Shown piece after piece: positions 20,261 through 31,496 of a DNA stretch of 64,000 nucleotides. How positions within the stretch are numbered: the first letter of the stretch is position 1; each line of letters begins with the position of its first letter. The notes beneath the pieces are model-generated. The model saw only the letters and a program-made list of their open reading frames with translations. It made no database searches and was not told where the DNA came from. Source of the DNA: Corallium rubrum (Eukaryota; Cnidaria; Anthozoa; Scleralcyonacea; Coralliidae); assembly GCA_964035015.1 (NCBI GenBank), contig OZ036016.1, positions 4,610,714 to 4,674,713 of the forward strand. Direction: 5' to 3'. A program made the translations under genes and the position numbers.

Positions 20261-21890
20261 GTATGGTCTTAATTTTTTTCTTTTATTTTTCGACATCAAA
20301 CCTCGTCGGTAAAAATCAGTGCCCCACTTGTTTATTCTGGGGTTCTTATATAGTCATGTATCGGAGAAGTCGTCCTCTATTGTCATAATATTCGCGCGAT
20401 TCGCTGCATTCTCTGTAAAGCGCAAGGTACCATTGTGAGAGCAGTCTCGTGTGTTTATACTTATCGTGTTTGCTTTGTGATTGTTTTAAATCATCCACCG
20501 CTGCGGTACACTGTACTATCAAGGTCATTCGGGTCGCATCGTTTCAATCCAACCACTGCGCGAACGCTACTGCTTTATAGGAAATTCTCAATCATCGGTT
20601 TTAAAATACTTCTTTGGGTGAACCTGAGGCCAAGACGTGATTCATGGTTCAGCTACTAAAGTCTTCTACTACGATGTCTGCGCAATGCGTGTTGTTGCTG
20701 TTTGCGGTTCCTTATTCTGACGCGCACTCACTGTGTGTGCGTGACCAAGTACACGCTACACACTAGTGTACTTATCGAGATTCTTACATATCTCTCTAAA
20801 GGACGTGCACTCGTCCAGCATTTTGCGTAAGGAATCCTTAAGCTGTACACACATCAGGTATTTTGAATTAACACAATATAATAAAGACTTGCAGTCATAT
20901 TGAGTGTTTCTTCCGGCTTGCTTTAATATTCTATAGCAACGAGAGACATGATCTTGTTAGACCAGACTTGCACCAGAGCAGTTTTATAAAGAACTTTGCT
21001 CTGCACTTCGTTCTCTCTTATCCAACGCTACCGTACGGAAAACCTGAATCTATAAGATCCTATACATAGCTCTAAACCTTCTCGTCTCCATGGTAGGCCT
21101 TCAGTCACTCTATGGTCGAAGCTAAGACTATATGCTTCGTGAAGTATCACAATTTAGATATACATTTATATGATTCTCGATATATCTTTCTTGGAACACT
21201 GCATGTCAACAACAAGGTGTTCGTGTTTAGGGTTCCATTTTTGAGAATCATTATCATGTCTTGAATGAACAAGGGTTTATGATTACTCAGTCCTATGTAA
21301 ACGAAAGTGGATTGAGCTGAGGTCATGGTGTATAGAACCACTCATCGCCGACTTTAACCGAATAGTTACAGCTCAAAGAGTAGTATAGATAAATGGCTAA
21401 TACGTATAGGTTCAACATCAAAGGTATAGTAACTCATGTAGCAATGCTTCGTTTACTCCAACCTGGTTAAAGACGGAGAGCTTTGTGCTCAAGATGCTAT
21501 TTGGTTTAGGCGCCTCTTTTGCAAGTTTCCTTCCCATATTCACACGTCGGCAGTGAAGGCGAATTCCTTTTCATTCTTAAAACATTCGTTAATTTAGACT
21601 ATTGTATAGTTTCATCTGCTTTAACATCCTCGGGGTCGTCCACTACAGCGTACAGAACTGTTGTTTTTCTTTCCCGCTCGACATGCATCAGCATGTACAC
21701 ATTTAGTAACAACGTACAGCGCAAACAAAGTATACCGAGTCTTTAATCACGCATGTTATTGATAGATGTGCAATATTTTCTCATAATTGGTTCGAACCAT
21801 TCATGGTTATATGAGAAATTACTCTGTTACAACTATCATGAAATGTTTTGTCAATAGTAAATTTGGCTGATTCGAAGATAGGAAACGGCT
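20261..21890. other. Probable intron, no further exon recognised
   Basis: Follows the donor at 20261. Several short frames occur (20435-20659, 21147-21341, 21519-21746) without splice context or protein-like composition. No repeats were recognised. Confidence 0.3.
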
Positions 21891-21899
21891 AAGGTAGTG

Positions 21900-22470
21900 G
21901 ATTACCTAAATTTTAGCGAAGGGGGGACTAACATTTCGAGCTATTTTATACTCCAAAGGGCCTTCCCTCAAAACATCAGTACTTCATACTTCTAACTTAT
22001 CTCAGTAGTTTATTACTGTTAAGATTTCTATACATCGTAACACGCCGCCTATGCATCGCTGTACTTTTATATTACTCCATGACTTACTGTGACGAAGGTG
22101 TTTGACTCAGAACAACAGTGTTTCATTCGTTAAACTTGTCTCAGCAGTTCACGACCTCCTTTAAGAATATTTGGACATAGCACACTATCAACGTGTGGCA
22201 GTAGCACTCTACTTTTATATTACTCCATGGTTCATTCTGTGAAGTCTTTGACTCAAAGCGTCAGTATTTCGTTTTCTAAAATCTCTGCAACTTACTAGCT
22301 TTACGATTTTCTAAACATCAACACACTTCCTACACAGTACTCTACTTGTTATATTACTCCATGGCTTACTCTGATGAAGAGCTTTCGCTCAAAATATCAG
22401 TATTTCGTTCTCTGAAATCTCGCCAGTTTACCATCTTTAAGATTTTCTAAACATCGCATTGCTTATGCAT
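21900..22470 (+). repeat. Old, decayed 120-bp family array
   Basis: Four degenerate units share TACTCCATGGCTTACTCTGA, a TTGACTCAAA-like block, CAGTATTTCGTTCTCTGAAA and CAGTTTACCATCTTTAAGAT. These match the younger units at 28.0-30.8 kb. The ribozyme-like core is mutated (for example GAAA changed to AAAA at about 22389). Confidence 0.7.
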
Positions 22471-22559
22471 GCTAAAGTATGTCCTCAGGTATTTGGATTA
22501 GCCTAAGACTTCGGAAGCATATTTTAGACGAAACATAAGTCATTGTCCATTGAGAAGCA

Positions 22560-23210
22560 TTCACTTATTAATACTTTGAAGCGGCTGACGACGAGTCTTT
22601 AGTATTTTATTCTGACTAGCGCCAGACGATTTTATTCAGTACAGGGAGAGGTCCAGGCCTCAAAGTGTTATAAAGACTCAATAGAAAAGGCTTGCTAAAT
22701 TTACAACTATACGACAAGAAACATATTGAGATTGCGTTCAAAATTATTTCGGAGTAGAAGTATATATGAACTTAGAATATATTATTAAGACTAAACATAC
22801 CCGACATATTTATAGTTCTACACTGAATTCGTAGTGGAAGTTGTTTTAACGCTTTGAAGCCTGACGACGAGTCTTTAGTATTTTATTCTGGCTAACGCCA
22901 GTCGATTTTATTCAGCACAGGGAGAGGGAGAGGTCCAAGCCTCAAAGTGTTATAAAGACTCAAGAGAAAAGGCTTGCTAACATATTGAGATTGCGTTCAA
23001 AATGATTTTGGAGTAGAAGTATGAACTTAGAATATATTATTAAGATTAGACATACCCGACAGATTTACAGTTCTATACACTGAATTCGTATTGGAAGTTG
23101 TTTTAACACTTTGAAGCCTGACGACGAGTCTTTAAAGTTTATTCTGGCAAACGCCAGTCGATTTTATTCAGCACAGAGAGAGGTCCAGGCCTCAAAGTGT
23201 TAAGAAGTTT
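22560..23210 (+). repeat. Tandem repeat, about 250-300 bp unit, 3 copies
   Basis: Each unit starts at TTTGAAGCGGCTGACGACGA or TTTGAAGCCTGACGACGAGT. It then has TCTTTAGTATTTTATTCTGG, CTAACGCCAGTCGATTTTAT, an AGGTCC block and CCTCAAAGTGTTATAAAGAC. The CTGGCTAACGCCAG palindrome belongs to a motif family dispersed through the window. Confidence 0.85.
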
Positions 23211-23719
23211 CTTGTTTGAACCAGTGGTTTCAGTCCTGTGTGTATATTTACAACAGGTAGAAAGTTTGGTGGGTCTAGCTATAGTGCATGGATGTTTCTA
23301 ATAAACTATCAAAACATTCTCATAAACGGTGAAAACTTCAAAATAAAAGTATCCTCGAAGATGTTTAGCTAAACATATGAGTGTTTTAAGCCGATTTGGA
23401 CTGACTTTTTTTCTTTTTGGTTTTGTTTAAAGCAGTATATGCGGTGCAATATTTCTTACCAGAATTGGATTTCCGCCTGGTTCATCCATTGCGATAATTT
23501 TAACTGACTTTTAGACGTTCTTATTTTAAGTTTCTAAGGCTGTAGGTTTGAACGTTTGGTTAATCTTCAATGCAGCCATGAAGTTTATCGCGGGCTTCTT
23601 GCTTAATCCTCTCGTTTGCATACTGAAGCGGAGCAATGATATGGTGATCTGAGCTCATCATTTTGCTTTGTAGAGCATTGGTGCCAGAAAAACCTTACTT
23701 TCAGGCTCGCGTGCTTCTT

Positions 23720-23915
23720 TCAGGTCTCTTTTATTTTACTCTTGCTAAAGCCAGACAATTTTACTAATCACATATGAGAGATGCAGAGAATGCAACAACG
23801 GAAAAGGATTACGGTTGACGAAGGTGAAAAAATCTCTCGACTCTGTCTATAGGCGGCATCCGATTCTCAAGATTTCGATTTTACCGCTCTGGCTAACGCC
23901 AGCACAGGGAAATCA
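23720..23915 (+). repeat. CTGGCTAACGCCAG motif copies
   Basis: TTTTACTCTTGCTAAAGCCA at about 23734 and GCTCTGGCTAACGCCAGCAC at about 23887 are single decayed copies of the motif in the 22.6 kb array. Confidence 0.5.
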
Positions 23916-25260
23916 TCCATAGACGGGAAAAGCTTAAACGCTCAATTGTTGAAACTTTTATACATTATGTACATTGCATGGCGATCTTCCAGATTTTGAG
24001 TTGATATTGACAAGATCTGTCTGAATACAGAACCACGTATAGGTTTCTTTGAATTATAATAACAGAAAGAAAGGAGAAGAGAAGAACGGTACAGCAGTGA
24101 ATATTGTGTTTTGTTTTGAAAGCTTTCAAAAAAATTCCAACTTATCTTAGCCTTAGGATATTTACCGATTAAATAACGCGATTTCTTTGATTTGTGGTAG
24201 AAGAGTTTTTAATATAATTTGAATTTACATACCAGCTCAACAAATTGTTTAACATATATATGAATTACAACTCAAAGATTACCAATTAACTTAGAATGTT
24301 CATTGATTGAACAGAATGAAAATTAATTAACTGTTGGAAAGAACACTTTATACCGGATCGTTTGAATTTACAATATGGCCATACGTTTATATGTATTACG
24401 TATTCTAATGAAACTTTTTAAGTGCTAAGCGAATACTGCAATAAGTCCTTGGGAAACAAAACTGGAATAGAACTGAGGACTATAAATATAATAACCATAT
24501 AACAGAGTTCTAAAGGCAGATAAAGTTAGCATATCAAAGGCAAAGCTATGAGGACTTAAACTTGTATAGTTGCTGTCTTACTCAGATCCGCGTACCTCAA
24601 AAATTTCCTTAATTCTAATAATTCGAATCTCGTTTCAACATCAAGTTCATATTTTTCTAAATAGCAAGCAAAGAAAATGGACAATTTTGAAAACGCAAAT
24701 GAAGAATGCATGAAATCAAGTAAGGACCTTAATCAGCTTATATAGGCTTGGTTGTTTGATCAATATATCACGAGTTCTAATTCGATTTTTACGTGCTCAA
24801 GAAGATGTCAGTGAAAAGTCAAGACAATGCATTCCTCTTGCCACACTTTGGGACACCTTGTCATAGACTAGCTTGTTTTTCAAATGAATATATACACATT
24901 ACATATTTTTGTGAGTAAATGTTGACTGAATTGTGTATTGTGTATTGTTGAATGGTTTGTAATAATCCAGGTCAAAGAAAATAATTAAATGAAGTTGAAG
25001 AAGACAAACTTGAGTCGTATGTTCGTTTTGAATTGCACTTGATGTCTTTATTCCTATATTCGATCGCAAGGTGGCAACGTGTTGTAATACTTATCGAGGA
25101 CCAAAACGCACGATAATATATAAGTAATGTTTGTTTTCGCATGCAATGGCATAGCACGGCATGTAGATTTATTTGAACAGTATAATGACAAATCACAAGT
25201 GAAGGTATACAAAAGAAAGCCTTGATGGCATCCCTATGACAAGTTGACAAAAGCAAGAAT
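23916..25260. other. No recognisable feature
   Basis: AT-rich, with no supported gene or clear repeat. Confidence 0.3.
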
Positions 25261-26300
25261 TTATAGAGGATATCGAAGTGAATATCTTATACACTCATTG
25301 TCAATTCTTCTTCTTTTTACTATATGTTGTTGTAACTTGTAACTGAAAACACTGGAGGTTTTTATAGACGAGGAAACTTAGTAGCAAGAATTTATAGAAG
25401 ATATCGAAGTGAATATCTTGTATACTCACTGTCAATTCTTCATTTCTTCTTCTTATTATTATTACTATGTTGTTGTAAGTTATAACTGAAAACATTGGAG
25501 TCGTTTATAGACGAGGAAACTTAGCAGCAAGAATTTATAGAGGATATGGAAGTGAATTTCTTATATACTCACTGTCAATTTTTCTTCTTTTTACTATGTT
25601 GTTGTAAGTTGTAACTGAAAACACTGGAGGTGTTTATAGACGAGGAAATTTAGTAGGAAGAATTCATAGAGGATATGGAAGTGAATTTCTTATATACTCA
25701 CTGTCAATTTTTCTTCTTTTTACTATGATGTTTTAAGTTGTAACTGAAAACACTGGAGTCGTTTATAGACGAGGAAACTTAGTAGCAAGAATTTATAGAA
25801 GATATGGAAGTGAATATCTATATACTCACTGTCAATTAATTCTTCTTTTTACTGTGTTGTTGTAAGTTGTAACTGAAAACACTGGAGGTGTTTATAGACG
25901 AGGAAATTTAGTAGCAAGAATTTATAGAGGATATCGAAGTGAATATCTATATACTCACTGTCAATTCTTCTTCTTTCTACTATATGTTGTTGTAAGTTGT
26001 AACTGAAAACACTGGAGGTGTTTATAGACGAGGAAATTTAGTAGCAAGAATTTATAGAAGATATCGAAGTGAATATCTATATACTCACTGTCAATTAATT
26101 CTTCTTTTTACTGTGTTGTTGTAAGTTGTAACTGAAAACACTGGAGGTGTTTATAGACGAGGAAACTTAGTAGCAAAAATTTATAGAGGATATCGAAGTG
26201 AATACCTTATATACTCACTGTCAATTCTTCTTCTTATTACTATGTTGTTGTAAGTTGTAACTGAAAACACTGGAATCGTTTATAGACGAGGAAACTTAGT
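25260..26300 (+). repeat. Satellite, about 120-bp unit, 8-9 copies
   Basis: Each unit has GTTTATAGACGAGGAAACTT, AGTAGCAAGAATTTATAGAG, GATATCGAAGTGAATATCTT, ATACTCACTGTCAATTCTTC, a T/C-rich run and GTTGTAACTGAAAACACTGG. Units differ by small indels and by alternating GGAGGTG/GGAGTCG variants. It is unrelated to the ribozyme-like 120-bp family. Confidence 0.95.
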
Positions 26301-26419
26301 CTTGGGGGCCGATTACATGGAGACGTTCAGCCGGGATTGAAGCCGTATCTGGGCTGAAATTCAACCAGGAATGAAATTCTTGCCATGTTATAGCAAACTA
26401 ATGTTAACAACACACATTT

Positions 26420-26722
26420 ATTCGTAAAGTCTATACCTTTAGTTAGAATTTCTAACAGACTGCGACAGCTCCGTAGACAACATACCTGTTCAGTCTGTTA
26501 TATCAAACTGATACCGCACTGACCGTGTGAGGCTGATACAGTTTGAGAGAATCTGTTCTGAACAGTCTGTTGTGGCTGCAGGTATGATACAGATATCATA
26601 TCATAGGTGTATAGCTGATACTACAACAGGCTGTATCAGGGATCGCTACATATTTCTGAACAGATCTGACATCATTCTGCATCAGGTCTGACACAGAGTG
26701 TGCGTTTTTGCGTGTGTACTAA
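26420..26722. mobile_element. 410-bp MITE family B, 5'-truncated copy
   Basis: Matches the copies at 44415-44815 and 46564-46968 from TTTAGTTAGAATTTCTAACA to the right end GTGTGCGTTTTTGCGTGTGT. The left part is replaced by a different block beginning GGGGGCCGATTACATGGAGA. The interior is dense in CTGATACAG and GATCTGTTC-type inverted motifs. Confidence 0.85.
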
Positions 26723-26724
26723 AC

Positions 26725-27960
26725 GTCTGGTCCATCACACCAACCTCGAAACACTACCGCTTACGAAGCACCTGTGATTATGAATTTGGAACCTTAGCTC
26801 TCCACCAAGCTTCAATAGTTCAGTAGTTCGATCCTTGTATGAGACCCAGAAATATTTAAAGTGCATATAACCCCAAATTTTTTATCATCTAAATACGTTC
26901 TACCTTTGGCAAATAGTTGAACAAGGAAATATTTTTTAGATTGGAGCAACCTTTATGGCTTTAACAGAGATTTTTGTTTTCAAAATGGTAATGAGATGAC
27001 GCCAAAGTAGTCATCATAACATTATCTATACAATATTTATTTGCGGGAGTGATATGACCCAATTCTTCCATGTGTGTTTGAACAACATGTTCCACATGTT
27101 GTATAAGGTTTTCCACAAAAATTATCAGCTAGTTTATCTTGCCAAAAAGAGAAAGAAAGCCAAATGACTACATAGACGCCATTTCATTACCATACTAGAA
27201 ATGCGAATCGCCAAAAAAACATTGAAGAATAGCTCCAATCAAAAAAATATTTCACTGAACAACTGTTTGCTCTATGTAGAACGTATTCAGATGATAAAAA
27301 ATTGGGTTTATATGCACTTTAAGGTTGACGAACGTCTACCAAACGGTTTGTTATATTCGACCTTCTCGGTTTGTTCCCGGCCACCTGCGTACATGGGCTC
27401 ATGCTAATTATTATTAATTCTTCTATAAAGAGCTGACAAATATGTCTTTCTTTTCACCAGAGGCAAAATTTACATTAAAGTGTAAAGGGGTCGCAATTCA
27501 TAACATGTGTACATGACTTATATTTATAACTTCTTGTTCACGACATGTGCTGAAGTATTCTGGTATAATACCGAACTGCCGACCACATGTGTGGATTACA
27601 ACAGATTATAAACTGAAAAACACATGCCGGAATTTCGGAAGCTAAGCGCCAGTAAAGCGGTCTTGGATTTTTGGAGAATGGCGAAACTATTTCATTTCAC
27701 ACGTGTTTATTTACTTATTCATTTATTTACTTACTAATATTGATCAAATGTGCTTGCGACACGAACCTTTCTCGCTTAATCTTCCCATTTTCGTGTTTTG
27801 ATCAAAATCTAATTGCTTTTTCTCTACACCCCCGCCCACAATAGTGTTGTACATATTTATATAACATGTACCAAGTGTCATGAAAGCCAAATGTTGCGCA
27901 GATAACGACGTAAAATACACCAGAGCAAGGTTGAAAGGTGATAAACTGTCGAGAATAGTT
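26725..27960. other. No gene; one SINE-like remnant
   Basis: 26795-26850 has a decayed tRNA-like stretch (AGTAGTTCGATCC as a possible B box) next to GAATTTGGAACCTTAGCTCT, shared with about 34797 and 57745. The frames 27201-27407 and 27744-28010 are unsupported. Confidence 0.35.
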
Positions 27961-27972
27961 TTGATAAGGAAA

Positions 27973-28059
27973 TACTGACGTTTCGGGCGGACCTTTTCAT
28001 CAGTGTGCAATGTGATGAAAATTTTACTCTGATGAAGGGCTCCGCTTGAAACGTCAGTA
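27973..28059. ncRNA. Inverted pair of hammerhead-like motifs
   Basis: On plus, 28025-28059 has TACT, CTGATGA (28029-28035), an unpaired A, a GGGC/GCTT hairpin, GAAACGTC (28048-28055) and AGTA. TACT and AGTA form a perfect 4-bp stem I, with cleavage expected after GUC. On minus, 28007-27973 has CTGATGA and GAAACGTC with an AGTA 3' strand but a CACA 5' strand. Stem III would be the self-complementary ACGT, so a dimeric form is required. Function is inferred. Confidence 0.45.
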
Positions 28060-28322
28060 TTTCGTTATTAAAACTAATCTCGCCAGTTTACCATCTTTTC
28101 ACTTTGCTCTATCTAAAACACTGCCTACATTGTGCTCGTTAAAATCAAACTTAGCGAAGTCGTAGTGCTCGCTGAAAACTATACAAACGAAGGCATAATT
28201 TGTGCCTGTTGACTGTTGACAAACGTAAACGTACTCTTACTGAACCAAGCTGCAGTGCTTGTGGAAAAAAGAAATATTTGTAGAGGTAAGACTTTTAAAT
28301 ATTTACGTAACTAATTCAGTAA

Positions 28323-28556
28323 ATGGGTATAACAATTGAGCAATATCGTGCCCAAATTGGTGCACACAATGTAAGAGTCAAAGAGTATTCAACTCGACAT
28401 GAAGGTGACTTTTGTGCTATAATGTTGATGTTATTTCAGCTGGTAGTAACAGTACTGGTATTATTAATATTGATACGAATATTTTGTCTGGGTGTATTAT
28501 ATTTGCCAACAAAGCGGTTGGTAGAACAATATATTAAAAATACAGTAGATCTGTAA
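28323..28556 (+). pseudogene. N-terminal fragment of a mobile-element ORF
   Basis: The 77-codon frame starts MGITIEQYRAQIGAHN, a start I recall from abundant cnidarian transposon proteins that go on to a 2A-type peptide and further domains. A hydrophobic stretch follows (about residues 37-60, MLMLFQLVVTVLVLLILIRI), then VLYLPTKRLVEQYIKNTVDL and a stop. The usual continuation is absent, so the gene is truncated, and the next 140 bases hold no matching frame before fold-back family A begins. Family recognition is from memory and not checked. Confidence 0.5.
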
Positions 28557-28695
28557 ATACTCTGGTGTCTGTTGCAATTAATAATATCAGCCTAGGGGTT
28601 TTTTCGGGCAATTTCGTAAAACATCAGAAACTATAAATCAGGAAATTCCTGCCATTTGAGGCAGCACTTCACTTGCGATAGTAATTCTAGTTTTA

Positions 28696-28852
28696 TCGAA
28701 ATATAGTAAGGTTAGATATACTGCCGAAACAGAGAACGTAGGAGTCTAACGTTTCGAGCGAAGGCCCTTCTCTGACGAAGGGCCTTCGCTCGAAACGTTA
28801 GACTCCTACGTTCTCTGTTTCGGCAGTAAATCTAACCTTACTATATTTCGAT
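28696..28852. repeat. Fold-back family A, copy 3 (best preserved)
   Basis: Near-perfect arms run from TCGAAATATAGTAAGGTTAG to its complement at 28852, with a tiny loop near 28771. The centre (28769-28802) has TCT, CTGACGA (28772-28778), A, hairpin GGGC-CTTC-GCTC, GAAACGTT (28792-28799), AGA. The shared tail TACACTGCCTACGCAGCACG follows. Confidence 0.95.
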
Positions 28853-28901
28853 TGTTGTTTCTACACTGCCTACGCAGCACGCTACTTTTATTACACTCTT
28901 C

Positions 28902-29265
28902 TTTTTACTCTGATGAATGGCTCAGCTCGAAACATCAGTATTTCGTTATTAAAACTATTCTCCACAGTTTACCATCTTTTCACTTTGCTCTATCTAAAAC
29001 ACTGCCTACACAGCACTCTACTTTTTACACAGATGAAGGACTCCGCTTGAAACGTCAGTATTTCGTTATTAAAACTATTCTCAGCAGTTCACCATCTTTT
29101 CACTTTGCTCTATCTAAAACACTGCCTACACAGTACTCTACTTTTTACTCTGATGAAGGACTCCACTGAAACATCAGTATTTCGTTATCAAAACTATTCT
29201 CAACAGTTTACCATCTTTTCACTTTGCTCTATCCAAAAACAATGCCTACCGCGCACTCTACATTT
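28902..29265 (+). repeat. 120-bp tandem units with ribozyme-like cores
   Basis: Three units with CTGATGA or CAGATGA at 28910, 29030 and 29150 (120-bp period), each followed by a GAAAC(A/G)TC and AGTA. Each unit continues TTTCGTTATTAAAACTATTC, CAGTTTACCATCTTTTCACT, TTGCTCTATCTAAAACACTG and CCTACACAGCACTCTAC. Because 120 is a multiple of three, a 40-residue repeat frame (LKRQYFVIKTIL...) stays open. I treat that as a by-product. Confidence 0.9.
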
Positions 29266-29289
29266 TTACACTCCCGTAAAATACACGAG

Positions 29290-29630
29290 CAGGGTGAAAT
29301 CAGAAAGGAGACAGCAATGAGAAGGAAGACTTAGGAGAACCTAAAGTCGTATTCTGATCGACGTAGTCATTTATAGCTTGTAGTCATTTATACTTTGACA
29401 GCACTGTATTACATGATGCAATTTTCCAATTACATGATGCTTTTTGTTATACAACTTGTCTCATAACGCCAAAGGCATTGACGTAATTCAGTTGCGAAAC
29501 AAGCCGCACGTGCGAATGAACCATTGCAGCATGTAACATGTTGTGTAGTGATTGAGATCGTTGGAGATAAGACAAGCTAGAATCTGACTCTAACAAAGTG
29601 AACTCAGATTTCAAATAAGCAAGCGAGCGA
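29290..29630. other. No recognisable feature
   Basis: Short spacer between the tandem units and the purine tract. Nothing supported. Confidence 0.3.
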
Positions 29631-29635
29631 GCGAG

Positions 29636-29802
29636 GAAGGAAGGAAGGAAGGAAGGAAGGAAGGAAGGAAGGAAGGAAGGAAGGAAGGAAGGAAGGAAGG
29701 AAGGAAGGAAGGGAGGGAGGGAGGGAGGGAGGGAGGGAGGGAGGGAGGGAGGGAGAGAGGGAGGAAGGAAGGGAGGAAGAGAGGAAGGGAGGAAGGGAGG
29801 AA
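29636..29802. repeat. (GGAA)n / (GGGA)n purine tract
   Basis: About 160 bases of pure purine on the plus strand, GGAA units changing to GGGA units at about 29711. The minus-strand frames of Pro-Ser-Leu repeats are simple-sequence artefacts. Long mirror-symmetric purine tracts can form triplex DNA. Confidence 0.97.
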
Positions 29803-30180
29803 GTGCAAGACTGGAGAACGTTGATCACTACATCAGTGTTAACTGCAAGCTAAAAATACTATACTAATTAACTTGAGTATTGTTATCTTAATTAGCTGAT
29901 AGCAAGGTAGCCGGGAGGGAAAACATAAAACCATTTAACAAGCATCTTTGACGTCATATGGTGATATTGATGGAAAATCTGGTTTCCATCTAGTTGTAAT
30001 TGTAATTTAGTTGTCAATTGATGGCTGATTTTTTAATAACAGTGCAATATTTAATTTCCACATAATAAAATACAACAAAAGAAATCAATTACAGAGACAC
30101 GGTTGTTGAACGTTATTTTAATTAGCACAAAACGTTTACTTCAAATATCGAGCAAAGTGAAAAGGCAGTAAACTGCCGAG
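29803..30180. other. No recognisable feature
   Basis: Unique AT-rich spacer. Nothing supported. Confidence 0.3.
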
Positions 30181-30199
30181 AATAGTTTTTCATCAGAGC

Positions 30200-30800
30200 A
30201 AAATGTTTTGAAGGACTCCGCTTAAAACGTCAGTATTTCGTTATCAAAACTATTCTCAACAGTTTACCATCTTTTCACTTTGCTCTATCTAAAACACTGC
30301 CTACACAGCACTCTACTGTTTACTCTGATGAAGGACTCTGCTTGAAACGTCATTATTTCGTTATCAAAACTATTCTCAACAGTTTACCATCTTTTCACTT
30401 TGCTCTATCTAAAACAATGCCTACAGAGCACTCTACTTTTTACTTTGATGAAGGACTCTGCTTGAAACGTCAGTATTTCGTTATCAAAACTATTCTCACC
30501 AGTTTACCATCTTTCACTTTGCTCTATCTAAAACACTGCCTACACAACACTCTACTTTTTACTCTGATGAAGGGCTCTGCTTGAAACGTCAGTATTTCGT
30601 TATCAAAACTATTCTCAACAGTTTACCATCTTTTCACTTTGCTCTATCTAAAACACTGCCTACACAGCACTCTACATTTTACTCTGATGAAGGACTCTGC
30701 TTGAAACGTCAGTATTTCGTTATCAAAACTATTCTCAGCAGTTTACTATCTTTTCACTTGACTCTATCTACAACACTGCCTACACAGCACTCTTTTTTGC
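30200..30800 (+). repeat. 120-bp tandem units with ribozyme-like cores, 5 copies
   Basis: Cores at 30325, 30445, 30564 and 30684, plus a decayed one at about 30212. The copies at 30560-30594 and 30680-30714 have intact TACT, CTGATGA, hairpin, GAAACGTC and AGTA. The 30441 copy has TTTGATGA, and the 30321 copy has ATTA instead of AGTA. Units are otherwise almost identical, so the array expanded recently. The 40-residue repeat frames (30342-30850) are rejected as genes. Confidence 0.92.
30560..30594 (+). ncRNA. Hammerhead-like motif, intact example
   Basis: TACT (30560-30563) pairs with AGTA (30591-30594). CTGATGA is at 30564-30570 and GAAACGTC at 30583-30590, with a short GGGC/GCTT hairpin between. 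Consensus hammerhead core residues are all present. The weak stems and ACGT-only stem III imply low monomer activity. Confidence 0.45.
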
Positions 30801-31496
30801 TTCAAATATATGTTTCTCTTAGCTCTATGTGTTTTACTTTGGCTAATTAAAAAACAACAACCCAAAAGCACTGGCTATATTTAGAAATAGCAAAACTATA
30901 ATCTAGCTAAATAGTACAATTTTCAGTTTCAACCACGAAAAGATAAAATTAAGATCTTCGTGACACAGAGCCCTATACGTTTACATACAGTGGTCCTTTC
31001 TTAACCGCGGGCCTTTTTTTAAACGAGTTTATGACTGGAGTGAGCAGATTGTGGGCGCGGTCGAGCCGACAGTTACAGAAATGTATCGAGCAGTACAAGA
31101 TCAGCGGTCGCTACCATGAGAAAAAGGCCATCTTTGTTCAGTCAGTTTTCACTCGATCCTCGCGTTGTTATAAGCAATAACTCATTGCTTAATAGCACTG
31201 TCAACTTGATATCTAGGATAAGGGTTTGTGTTGGAATTGGTTACAATAAAATAAATTACTGGATAGTTCGTGAGAAAAAAAGTGATAGCAAGGACGATTA
31301 GAATTAATTGACGCCATTTAATCTTCTCCTGTCGACGGATTCTCCTTATGGGACGAGTAAAACCTTCTGGTATTAGTGCAAAAAGATAAAGTTGTACCCC
31401 AAAAACAACAGGAGTGAAAAGGTTAATCAACAGTGTGAAAATTGTCTGTCATCTGGCGTTAGACAAAGTAGAAAGATGAAGTTGTTCCACAAAACC

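Noticed and set aside
29604-29828. Pro/Ser/Leu-repeat frames on the minus strand
   Set aside because: Pure simple-sequence tract; several frames are open at once.
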